Assembly (NCBI GenBank): GCA_036397555.1
Contig: DASWIS010000035.1
Span: 1 to 64,000, forward strand
From: Candidatus Zixiibacteriota bacterium
GTDB lineage: Bacteria; Zixibacteria; MSB-5A5; WJJR01
Direction: 5' to 3'
Length of the DNA: 64,000 bases
In this document: in pieces, positions 1-7,630 of the stretch
Layout of the letters: each line of letters starts with the position of its first letter
How positions within the stretch are numbered: the first letter of the stretch is position 1
Made by a program: the position numbers and the translations under genes
The notes under the pieces: model-generated
What the model was told of the DNA's origin: nothing
Database searches by the model: none
The model's input: only the letters and a program-made list of their open reading frames with translations

Positions 1-240
1 CGCCGATCAAGCCGAGACGTAATCGGACGAAACCGGGAATAAAGCGGCACGTAAAGTGTATTGAGAGTGAAAGGCGAGAAGCCGGGTTAACGAAAGCCCC
101 CACGTCCTTGCAGGGAGGATCAAACAAGCTGCCAGGCTTGCAGGATGCACCCACCACGATGACACCGGGCCGCGGTTCAGGGATGGACGGCGACCCAAGG
201 CGATGAGGGGGTAGCGGCTCTCCGGCAACGGGGAGCCGCT
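1..240 (+). ncRNA. Candidate structured non-coding RNA (possibly 6S-like), 5' end outside the window
   Basis: No convincing protein is encoded here, but the stretch folds on paper. CCCCCACGTCC near 104-114 can pair in pieces with GGACG at 186-190 and GAGGGGGT at 205-212, and the region ends in a strong intrinsic terminator. The order CACC, short spacer, GGTTCAGGG, then a GC-rich segment around 150-195 recalls the 3' arm of 6S RNA. This is a pattern resemblance only. The 5' end is not defined and may lie before base 1. Another small RNA or the tail of a longer structured RNA is equally possible. The presence of an RNA gene is better supported than its identity. Confidence 0.4.
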
Positions 241-246
241 TTTTTA
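213..246 (+). terminator. Rho-independent terminator
   Basis: An 11-bp stem, AGCGGCTCTCC pairing with GGGGAGCCGCT (one T-G wobble), closes a 6-base loop and is followed directly by TTTTTT. It ends the transcript that enters the window from the left. Confidence 0.85.
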
Positions 247-261
247 TTGCCCTGATCCAGA

Positions 262-441
262 GGGCGTGTTGAAAAAGCCCAATTTGATGTCACCCCGAGC
301 CCTTCGGGCGAGGGGTCTCGATGCGCGAGTGGCCGCCGACAACGCGTTGGAGATTCCTCGCCCGAAGGGCTCGGAATGACCTGAATGATTATTTCCGTGA
401 AACTCGATTATGTGGGTTCCAATGGGTTTTTCAACACGCCC
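262..441. repeat. MITE-like palindromic element, copy 1
   Basis: The element is about 180 bp with near-perfect terminal inverted repeats: GGGCGTGTTGAAAAAGCCCA on the left and its complement, one base shorter, on the right. A nested inverted pair lies inside: GAGCCCTTCGGGCGAGG near 298-314 and CCTCGCCCGAAGGGCTC near 356-372. It has no coding capacity. A second copy in inverted orientation lies at 20440-20611 and a fragment near 62290-62380. The size, ends and interspersed distribution fit a non-autonomous transposable repeat. No transposase source is visible here. Confidence 0.75.
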
Positions 442-447
442 CCAGAA

Positions 448-693
448 TCAAGTGGGCTGGTCGGTCGGGGTGGTGTTGGTCTGTGTCGGGGAATCAAGCG
501 AGGTCGGGCGGCGCAGGTTGTCACGGTACGCGCCCGCCAGGAGCGCCACGCCCACGATGATTAAGATCAACGGCCAGGAGTGACGCATCCCGGGCAGGAG
601 CCCCCAGTTACTCAGCAGGAAGACCAAGCCGGTCCCAACCATGATAATCCCACCAGTCAGGGTTCCGCGTCCGCTGTGCTTATCCTTGCTCAT
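448..693 (-). CDS. Small membrane protein, LiaI/LiaF-like transmembrane region
   Basis: This 81-residue protein has two hydrophobic segments, roughly residues 13-30 and 40-56, separated by a short polar turn (LLSNWGLLPGMRHSWPLILI). It ends in a Thr/Pro-rich tail. The GLVFLLSNWGLL...WPLILIIVGV pattern is typical of the LiaI-LiaF-like/DUF5668 transmembrane module found in envelope-stress proteins and many short orphan proteins. It should sit in the inner membrane. There is no partner kinase next to it, so a stress-sensing role is not shown. Its 3' end abuts the MITE-like element at 262-441. A plausible promoter lies at 731-759. Confidence 0.7.
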   Translation of the reverse strand: MSKDKHSGRGTLTGGIIMVGTGLVFLLSNWGLLPGMRHSWPLILIIVGVALLAGAYRDNLRRPTSLDSPTQTNTTPTDQPT

Positions 694-730
694 CGTTCAC
701 TCCGTTCCCGGCGACACGTGCTGGGCCGCC

Positions 731-759
731 AATATACCTGACGTACTCGACACCACCAA
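731..759 (-). promoter_or_regulatory. Putative sigma70-type promoter for the LiaF-like gene
   Basis: On the minus strand TTGGTG, a 17-bp spacer and TATATT precede the start at 693 by about 38 bp. The consensus match is good for a GC-rich region. Not tested. Confidence 0.45.
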
Positions 760-866
760 GATGCGAAAATCTTTGGCCCGCGTGCCCGGTCAGAAACGAC
801 TTCCCGGTTCCGACCGGCCCCCTACAGCGCGCAATGTAAATCTGACGGCAGCTTTCCGCATTTTTC

Positions 867-895
867 TTGACACATCTTTGCGCCTGTCGTACCCC
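867..895 (+). promoter_or_regulatory. Putative promoter upstream of the GAF/pseudo-receiver gene
   Basis: A perfect TTGACA at 867-872 is followed after 17 bp by a weak -10 candidate TACCCC. The start codon at 957 has GGAGAG about 7 bases upstream. The -35 is strong and the -10 poor. Confidence 0.35.
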
Positions 896-956
896 ATTCT
901 TCGTGTCAATGGGGGCAATTCCAACAATTACTCGCTGTCTTGATCGGAGAGTTTAG

Positions 957-3900
957 ATGAATTCGATGTACGTCGCCCTGCTGCATGCGGCCATCGCCGT
1001 CGTGCTGATCGTGGTCGCCTTTCGCTCGCACGAGCGTTTCTGGTCGTTGGGGTTTGTCGGTTGGCGGAAAGTCTATGCCGGTTTGTCGCTGTATCTTATC
1101 GGCGCCCTGTTAAACGTCTGGTTGAGTCTGTCGGCGACCGTTACCGACCTGCCGGCGGGGCTCATCGCCGGGCTGGGACTGTTCCTGTCGGTCGCCGGTA
1201 TCGGGCTGGTACTGGCCGGTTCGATTGAACGTCTCCACGATCTGGCCGCCGAACGGCAACGTCTCGAGGACGTCCGCGCCGGATTCGATCTCTTCGATAC
1301 GCTGCGTGAAGTGATCGGCGGGCCATACTCGTTCCTGGAAATCCTCGAGTACTCGCTCAAGGAAATTGTCCGCGGCGCCAATGTCGAAAGCGGCGGTCTG
1401 TGGCTGCACAACCCGGCTGAAAAGGAATGGGTGCTGACCGGGGTGGCCGGGATGTCGCAGTCCTTTCGGCAGCAGGTCGAGTCGATCCGTGGCAGCGGGA
1501 CCGGATTCCAGCGGCTGGCGCATCTGCGCGAGGCGCACACGTTTAAGCGCGCCGAAGAAATACGCTTGTTCTTTCCTGAGTGGGAGGCCGAAGGGTACCG
1601 CTCGGTGATCGGTCTGCCGCTGGTGACCGTGACGCCCGGTCAGAGCGAACGTCGGCTGCTGGGTGTCATCGTGCTGGCCGATCATCTGCCCGAGAGATTC
1701 GATGAGGAACGCGGGCGCCGTTTGCATGCGGCCGCCGACTATGTCGCCGCCGTGATCGCCGAGGCGCGCCTGCACCGCGAACTGGACGGTCAGAAACGGC
1801 GCGCGGAAGAATCCATCGCAGCGCTGGAAGCCCGTCTGAACGAATCCCAGTCGGGTCTTGCGGAGTCGCAGGCGGTGACCGCCCGGCAACTACAGCAGTG
1901 GGAGAGCGAACGGGCCGATCTCACCAAACGGCATGGCGAAGAACTGGAAGCACAACGAACCGGCGCCGAGGACAGTCGCCGCCGACAACAGACCGAGTGG
2001 GAACAGGCGCTCACCGCCGAACGCGGCGTTGTCGAGGAGGCGCGTGCCCTTCTCAAACAGTCCGAGGAACGGATTGCGACGTTGCAGGAGCAACTGGCCG
2101 ATCGCGAACGGACATGGGAGCAGCAGCGACGGACCCTGGCCGATGACGCCGAGTCGAAGCGACGGGCCATGCAGGGCGAACGGGATTCTCTCCATGGTGA
2201 AACGCTCAAGCTTCGTGAACACATCACGGAGTTGCAGCGCAGTCATGAGAATGAAATCGGCGCGTTGACGACCGCCATCGATGCGGAACGCAGCCGATTC
2301 GCGCGCCAGCTCGATGAACTTCAGAAGCACATGGCCGGACGTGAGGAACAAATGCAGCGCCAGCGCGACGACGAATTGCGCCGGGCCACCGAACGCGAAA
2401 CCCGGCTACGCGCCACACTCGACGATGAGCGTCGGTCATGGGAAGCGACACAGCATACTCTGACCGCCAACGTCGAAGAGCTGCGCCGCGGTCTGGGGGC
2501 GCTGCAGGAGTCATCACAGCAGCGACTGGCCGAAAGCACTCAGGAGCGGATCCGCCTGGCGGAAACGCTGGAGACCGAACGCTCCGGCGCCCGGTCGCAG
2601 ATCGCCTCTGGGCGACGTATGCTTCAGGACATTGCGGATGCAGTGCGTGATGATAAACCGTTGGCTGGTGCGCTGAGCAAACTGCACGGGCTCATCCCGG
2701 GGGCGCCGGCGCTCGGGTTGTGGCGGCGACTCCCCGACGCGCGATACGAATTCCTGGCGGTCGTCGACACGGCGGGTCTCTCCGTTTCGATTCCCGATGA
2801 TTTGCAGCCGTGGGCGTTTGAACTGCAGACAATCCCCGCCGAAGGAGTGACCACGATAACCGAAGACTCGGCTTGGGATGCCATCCTCCGTCACGCGCCG
2901 AAAACCTCGCTGGAGTCATGGGCGCCGATTTGGGGCGAACGCAAAAGTCCTTCATGGGCGGTCTGCTGGCCCTGGGGCGGGACGGCGGGCGCCGGACACA
3001 ACGGTTGTGTGACGGCGTTCGGTTTCGCCGGAGCCGCGCCCGACCGTCGCGTGATCGAGGCACTGCACGATGCCATCGGGCTGATCGGTGCGCTGGCGGT
3101 CCGGTTCGAAGCGCCGGTGAGAATGGATGAGCGTCCGGTCGGAGCCGAAGTGCAGACTCAGGCGGAAATGGCTCGTGCCGACCAATCCGCAGCCGCTGAC
3201 GCAATGCTGGACCTGCATGACGCGCTCATCGCCTGGGCCGCCGACCAGACCGATGACGCGCTGTGTCTCGAATTGTCGGCGCGCGATGTCCCGCAGGTCG
3301 ATCGGGACTGGCTGAACCGCACCCTCACGGCCGTGCAGCGTCGCTGCCGCACCAATGGCGGCGATGCCGAAGAGGAGTTTCTCGTTCAGACAGAATCCCG
3401 CCGCGGGCAGACGATGCTGCGTCTCTTCAACGTGCGCTTGCGCGGCGGACACGAGCAGCCGCTGGCAACATCCGACCAACACGTGGAATTGCCGTCAACC
3501 GGCGACAGCGACAGCCGCACTCATTGGCTGGCAGTCGATGACCGCGCGGTCGGCATCGAAATCGCATTTCCCGCAGCGAAGGATCAGTCGCCGTCCGCCA
3601 CGGCGGCCGGCACTCTGGATGTACTCGTCCTCGATGACGACGAACCGATGCGCGAGTTGCTCGTCGGGATGGTCGAGACCTTGGGACATCGCGCGTCCGG
3701 TGCGGCGCTCTCCGCAACGCTTCGCCCGGAGAACTCCGCGCATCAGCCCGACATCGTCATCGTCAATCCCGGACCGGATGATCCCCGTGATGACGAGTCC
3801 ATTTTGGGGCTCCAATCGGTCTGGCGGGACACGCCGCTCATCGTTGTGTCCGACAACGAGGATACGGGGGCAGGGATCGACGGTGAGGCGGTTAGGATCC

Positions 3901-4013
3901 TCCGCCGTCCCTTCCGTTTGGATCAACTGCAGGATTGTCTTGAATCACTCGACCGCAGCGGCGTGCCGACCGTGGGGACCGCCTCGGAGTCGCGCGAAGT
4001 CACGGTCGGATAG
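957..4013 (+). CDS. Membrane-anchored GAF / coiled-coil protein with a degenerate response-regulator receiver domain
   Basis: This 1018-residue protein begins with three hydrophobic segments in residues 1-95. A GAF-like domain follows (about 105-275), then a long charged coiled coil (about 280-535) rich in Glu, Arg and Gln, and a second sensory-like region (about 545-720). The C-terminus from residue 887 reads as a CheY-type receiver: the acidic pocket LDDDEP (893-895) is present. The phospho-acceptor position is Asn937 (DIVIVNPGP) and the conserved Lys is Arg984 (ILRRPF), so phosphorylation is unlikely. No DHp or intact ATP-binding box is visible, although about 740-880 could be a decayed kinase ATPase fold. 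It probably acts as a scaffold or sensor at the membrane. Specific function unknown. Confidence 0.75.
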   Translation: MNSMYVALLHAAIAVVLIVVAFRSHERFWSLGFVGWRKVYAGLSLYLIGALLNVWLSLSATVTDLPAGLIAGLGLFLSVAGIGLVLAGSIERLHDLAAERQRLEDVRAGFDLFDTLREVIGGPYSFLEILEYSLKEIVRGANVESGGLWLHNPAEKEWVLTGVAGMSQSFRQQVESIRGSGTGFQRLAHLREAHTFKRAEEIRLFFPEWEAEGYRSVIGLPLVTVTPGQSERRLLGVIVLADHLPERFDEERGRRLHAAADYVAAVIAEARLHRELDGQKRRAEESIAALEARLNESQSGLAESQAVTARQLQQWESERADLTKRHGEELEAQRTGAEDSRRRQQTEWEQALTAERGVVEEARALLKQSEERIATLQEQLADRERTWEQQRRTLADDAESKRRAMQGERDSLHGETLKLREHITELQRSHENEIGALTTAIDAERSRFARQLDELQKHMAGREEQMQRQRDDELRRATERETRLRATLDDERRSWEATQHTLTANVEELRRGLGALQESSQQRLAESTQERIRLAETLETERSGARSQIASGRRMLQDIADAVRDDKPLAGALSKLHGLIPGAPALGLWRRLPDARYEFLAVVDTAGLSVSIPDDLQPWAFELQTIPAEGVTTITEDSAWDAILRHAPKTSLESWAPIWGERKSPSWAVCWPWGGTAGAGHNGCVTAFGFAGAAPDRRVIEALHDAIGLIGALAVRFEAPVRMDERPVGAEVQTQAEMARADQSAAADAMLDLHDALIAWAADQTDDALCLELSARDVPQVDRDWLNRTLTAVQRRCRTNGGDAEEEFLVQTESRRGQTMLRLFNVRLRGGHEQPLATSDQHVELPSTGDSDSRTHWLAVDDRAVGIEIAFPAAKDQSPSATAAGTLDVLVLDDDEPMRELLVGMVETLGHRASGAALSATLRPENSAHQPDIVIVNPGPDDPRDDESILGLQSVWRDTPLIVVSDNEDTGAGIDGEAVRILRRPFRLDQLQDCLESLDRSGVPTVGTASESREVTVG

Positions 4014-4024
4014 CACGGTCGAAT

Positions 4025-4753
4025 TCATTCCGCAGTATCTGCGGGGGCGGTCACGCCGGATTTCCGCATCCGCATATACCGCCCCGCCTCGATATGAGCG
4101 CGGCGCAGCGGCTCCGGCAGCCGGTGCGTCGTGCAGCAGCGCAGCACCGTGTCGATGCTCCCCAACAGATCGATGCGATGACCGGGCGATACGAATAGCG
4201 AATTGACCCCCGACCTCGTCCGCAGCACCACGGCCGGAGCTTGCGGCGAGTAGCGGACGACCGCATAGTCGCCGCGCTTCGGACCCGGCGGATCATAGCG
4301 CCCTACGAGTCGTTCCCGCGCGCAGCCGATCGACGGCACATCCATGCGCATTCCCAGGTGCGTGGCCAAACCGCAGCGTCGCGGATGGCAGACGCCGTGA
4401 CTGGCAAAGAGCGCGAGATCCGGAGTGTGGTAAATACGCTTCCAGGCCGCCAGTGCGGTCGGGCCGAGTCGAAACGCCGAATATCCGCCGAGTTTGGGGA
4501 AGGCGACCGGTTCGCGCGTGTGGGCGCATTGAATCTCGATGATTTTGCCCTTGATGATGTCCATGACGACGATGGCCACGTACACGTTGTCGCCGTCTTC
4601 GGCCGCATCGACGCCAGCGACAATGCGCGGCGGCGCGGCGTGCGGTGTCAGACTCAGGTACTTCGCGAGCGCGCTTTGAATGGCGGCCGCCCGTGACACC
4701 GATACATTCCACGGATGCCTGAGGATCTGCGGCGGTATGAAGGCGGTCTTCAT
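4025..4753 (-). CDS. Endonuclease V family protein with substituted catalytic residues
   Basis: At 242 residues it spans the whole endonuclease V (Nfi) fold: VAGVDAAE, GGYSAFRLGP, SHGVCHPRRCGLATHLG, DVPSIGCARERL and LPEPLRRAH align in order with E. coli Nfi. Authentic enzymes cut 3' of deoxyinosine using Asp, Glu, Asp and Lys. Here only Asp49 is kept. The Glu of the FRE motif is Leu96, the Asp of VDGHG is Ala117, and the Lys of AKKRL is Arg146. The reading frame is intact and the HPRR and substrate-pocket motifs are retained, so this is probably a folded pseudoenzyme, perhaps a DNA-binding protein. It is convergent with the upstream sensor gene. Confidence 0.8.
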   Translation of the reverse strand: MKTAFIPPQILRHPWNVSVSRAAAIQSALAKYLSLTPHAAPPRIVAGVDAAEDGDNVYVAIVVMDIIKGKIIEIQCAHTREPVAFPKLGGYSAFRLGPTALAAWKRIYHTPDLALFASHGVCHPRRCGLATHLGMRMDVPSIGCARERLVGRYDPPGPKRGDYAVVRYSPQAPAVVLRTRSGVNSLFVSPGHRIDLLGSIDTVLRCCTTHRLPEPLRRAHIEAGRYMRMRKSGVTAPADTAE

Positions 4754-5155
4754 CGAGATGAGGGCGCGTCCATTGAAGTCATTGTTTCCCGATACCGTGT
4801 ATTACGTTATTGTACAAGACGATACCGCCGGGCTAATTGGGCCGCCTCCATGCCAAGAAGCTATGAGGACGCCAAAGTTTTGTCACTACTATTCAGTCAT
4901 CGGTCGATGAGTAGCGCTTTGAAGGGGGGATTTGACGTAATTATCTTTGGTCCATCGGAGTCAAGCCAATGCCACGGGGCGCCAAACCATCCTCATTAAT
5001 CAGCCACTTGCTGTCGCCCCGCAAGCGGCGCGGCCTGCTGCATCGGATTTTGCTCTTCGGCGGAACGTAGTCGTGTCTCCGCACTTCGGATTCATCATTT
5101 CCCCAACCCGATACGACCGACGGCGCGCAGTCCGAAGGCGCCGCTGGAGGATACT
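4754..5155. other. Intergenic region between divergent genes
   Basis: About 400 bp separate the endonuclease V-like gene and the aminotransferase. The stretch is AT-richer near 4790-4960, where promoters for both directions would be expected, but no clean -35/-10 pair stands out. A GGAGG at about 5143-5147 is the ribosome-binding site of the aminotransferase. No RNA gene or repeat was recognised. Confidence 0.5.
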
Positions 5156-6499
5156 ATGAGTGATCGTCCGATGATTAAAACCGCGTTGCCCGGTCCCAAG
5201 AGCAAAAAGAAAATCAAGTTCGATGAGACCTATGTGTCGCCGTCGTACACCCGCGCCCATCCGACTGTGTTGGACCATGCCGACGGCCCGTGGATCTGGG
5301 ACATCGACGGCAACAAGTTTCTCGACTTCCATTCCGGAATCGGCGTCTGCTCGACCGGCAACACTCACCCGAAGGTCGTCGAAGCCATCATCCGCCAGAC
5401 ACGCAGAGCCGTGCACATCTCATCGGCGGACTTTTATCATGAGCTGGTCGGGCAATTGGCCAAGCGCTTAAGCGATGTCGCACCGGGACCGCAGCCGCGC
5501 CGCACGTTCTTCACCAATTCAGGCACCGAGTCGGTCGAGGCGGCGCTGAAGCTGGCCCGCTACAAGAGACGCCGTCCGCGCATGATCGCGTTCATGGGCG
5601 CTTTTCACGGACGGACAATGGGCGCGCTGTCCCTGACCTGCTCGAAGAGCACGCAGCGGAAAGGGTTTGCGCCGCTGCTGCCGGAGGTGACGCACGCGCC
5701 GTACCCGTACTGCTACCGCTGCCCGCTAAATTTGGAGCACTCCACCTGCGGTCTGGCCTGCCTGAAGTTTCTGGAGGATGAGATCCTCACGCGCGTCGCC
5801 CCGGCCGAAGAAGTCGCCGCGATCATCATCGAGCCGATTCAGGGCGAAGGCGGGTACATCGTGCCCCCTGACGACTATTTTCCGGCCCTAGCGGCGCTGG
5901 CGAAGAAACACGACATCTATTTGATCGTCGACGAAGTGCAGTCGGGAATGGGCAAAACCGGCAAGATGTTTGCCATCGAGCATTTCGGCGTTTCGCCGCA
6001 AATTCTCACGACTGCCAAAGCGCTGGCATCCGGTGTACCGCTCGGCGCCTGCATTGCCGACCGCGATGTAATGGACTGGCCGCCGGGCGCCCATTCGACC
6101 ACATTCGGCGGCAACCCGCTGGGGTGTGCCTCCGCGCTGGCGACCATCGATCTGTTGGAGGGCGGTCTGATTGCCAATGCGGCGAAGCAGGGTAAGTTTG
6201 TCATGGCGGAACTCAAGAAGCTGCAGAAGCGCCACCCGTCGATGGGCGATGTGCGCGGACTGGGACTGATGATCGGCATCGAGTTCGTCAAAGACCGCGC
6301 CAGCAAAAAGCCCGCGCCGGAAATGGCCGATGAGGTCATGATGCGCGCCTTCGAGAAGGGGCTGATGCTGCTGACATGCGGGCCCAACGGGATCCGCCTC
6401 GTGCCGCCGCTCATCATCGAGCGTCAGCACTGCCAGGTGGCGCTCGAAATTCTCGACGAAGTCATCGGCAAGGCCGAAAAGAAGTTCAAGATCGGATAG
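5156..6499 (+). CDS. Class III PLP aminotransferase (acetylornithine/4-aminobutyrate type)
   Basis: This 447-residue protein has the full class III fold: NSGTESVEAALKLARY (PLP phosphate site), GAFHGRTMGA, EPIQGEGGY, the VDEVQSG Asp-Glu-Val-Gln motif, and Lys288 in TTAKALASG as the Schiff-base lysine. The cysteine-rich PYCYRCPL...CGLACL insertion near residues 182-203 is typical of the GabT-like group that also includes archaeal broad-specificity amino-acid aminotransferases and racemases. The exact substrate therefore cannot be read from sequence. It starts a plus-strand run with asparaginase (44 bp downstream) and tryptophanase, which suggests amino-acid catabolism. GGAGG about 8 bases upstream supports the ATG chosen. 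Confidence 0.85.
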   Translation: MSDRPMIKTALPGPKSKKKIKFDETYVSPSYTRAHPTVLDHADGPWIWDIDGNKFLDFHSGIGVCSTGNTHPKVVEAIIRQTRRAVHISSADFYHELVGQLAKRLSDVAPGPQPRRTFFTNSGTESVEAALKLARYKRRRPRMIAFMGAFHGRTMGALSLTCSKSTQRKGFAPLLPEVTHAPYPYCYRCPLNLEHSTCGLACLKFLEDEILTRVAPAEEVAAIIIEPIQGEGGYIVPPDDYFPALAALAKKHDIYLIVDEVQSGMGKTGKMFAIEHFGVSPQILTTAKALASGVPLGACIADRDVMDWPPGAHSTTFGGNPLGCASALATIDLLEGGLIANAAKQGKFVMAELKKLQKRHPSMGDVRGLGLMIGIEFVKDRASKKPAPEMADEVMMRAFEKGLMLLTCGPNGIRLVPPLIIERQHCQVALEILDEVIGKAEKKFKIG

Positions 6500-6543
6500 G
6501 GACGGTTTGCGCCAAGACTGTCGATGCGATTGCGACCGCGACG

Positions 6544-7584
6544 ATGCGTGAGACATCAGCCAATGCGCCCGCGCCCGTCGCGGTCGAGGTCGTGCGCGGC
6601 GATACGGTCGAGAGCCGCCATCACGCCGCCGTCGCGGTCGTCGATCACCGTGGGCGATTGGTCGCCGCGTTGGGCGATCCCGATTGGGTCACATATACGC
6701 GGTCGTCGCTGAAGCCCTTTCAGGCGCTCCCGACCGTTCGACATGACGTCTGCGGACGCTTCGGGCTTTCGTCCCGCCACGTCGCGGTGATGTGTGGCTC
6801 GCACTCCGGCGAGGAGTGTCATCTTCAGGCGGTCGGTGACATCCTGGCGGCGACCGGCCATCAGGTGTCGGACCTGCAATGCGGCGCCCACGTTCCGTAC
6901 TGGCTTCGCGGGACCGGCGAGGCGGTTCCGCCGGTATCGAGTTTCACCGCATTGCACAACAATTGCTCCGGAAAACACGCCGGTATGCTGGCGTTGGCGT
7001 CGCTGCTTGGCGCACCGCATAAGGATTATCTCGATCCGAATTCGCCGGTCCAGCGAGCGATACGTCAGACGATAGCGGACTTCTGTAAGGTATCACCCGA
7101 TCAGCTCGCACGCGGAACGGACGGGTGTTCGGCGCCAAACTACGCCTTGCCGCTGCGGGCACTCGCCTTCGGGTATGCGCGCCTGGCGCACGCTGCCGCC
7201 GCCGGGGGATCGTCGGGTCCCCACGACGCCGCGGCCGCCACTCTCATCGACGCCATGCGGTCCCATCCCGAATTGGTGTCGGGCACCGGACGTCTGGACC
7301 TGCGTCTGGCGCAGGCGACACGCGGACGGGCCATCACCAAGGTCGGGGGAGAGGCGGTCATGGGAATCGCCGTACCCGAGCGTGCTCTGGGAATCGCGAT
7401 CAAGATCACCGACGGCGGCGAACGAGCGATGGGTCCGACGGCCGTTGCCGTGCTCAGACAGCTCGGCATGCTCGACACAGCAGCCGACCAGGAACTGCAG
7501 ACGATCGCCGAACCGCGAATCACCAACCATCGCGGCATTGTGGTCGGTTCGATTCGCGCGGTCGTTGCGCTGACAGTTTTCTGA
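6544..7584 (+). CDS. Asparaginase, Rhizobium etli AnsA / type II-like family
   Basis: The 346-residue product belongs to the Asparaginase_II family, unrelated in fold to E. coli AnsA/AnsB, and hydrolyses asparagine to aspartate and ammonia. The active-site Ser-x-x-Lys is SSLK (Ser54, Lys57). CGSHSGE (Cys84-Glu90), HNNCSGKHAG (Cys141, Lys144) and GTDGCSAPNY (Asp193, Cys195) supply the second Ser and the Cys/Lys/Cys metal site described for the R. etli enzymes. The open frame continues upstream into the aminotransferase gene, but MRETS at 6544 is the first Met that matches family length. It probably shares a transcript with the aminotransferase and tryptophanase. Confidence 0.85.
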   Translation: MRETSANAPAPVAVEVVRGDTVESRHHAAVAVVDHRGRLVAALGDPDWVTYTRSSLKPFQALPTVRHDVCGRFGLSSRHVAVMCGSHSGEECHLQAVGDILAATGHQVSDLQCGAHVPYWLRGTGEAVPPVSSFTALHNNCSGKHAGMLALASLLGAPHKDYLDPNSPVQRAIRQTIADFCKVSPDQLARGTDGCSAPNYALPLRALAFGYARLAHAAAAGGSSGPHDAAAATLIDAMRSHPELVSGTGRLDLRLAQATRGRAITKVGGEAVMGIAVPERALGIAIKITDGGERAMGPTAVAVLRQLGMLDTAADQELQTIAEPRITNHRGIVVGSIRAVVALTVF

Positions 7585-7630
7585 AATCGCCGTGGACCGC
7601 CCACTGCGCCGTACCTATCCTACAGCCGAC

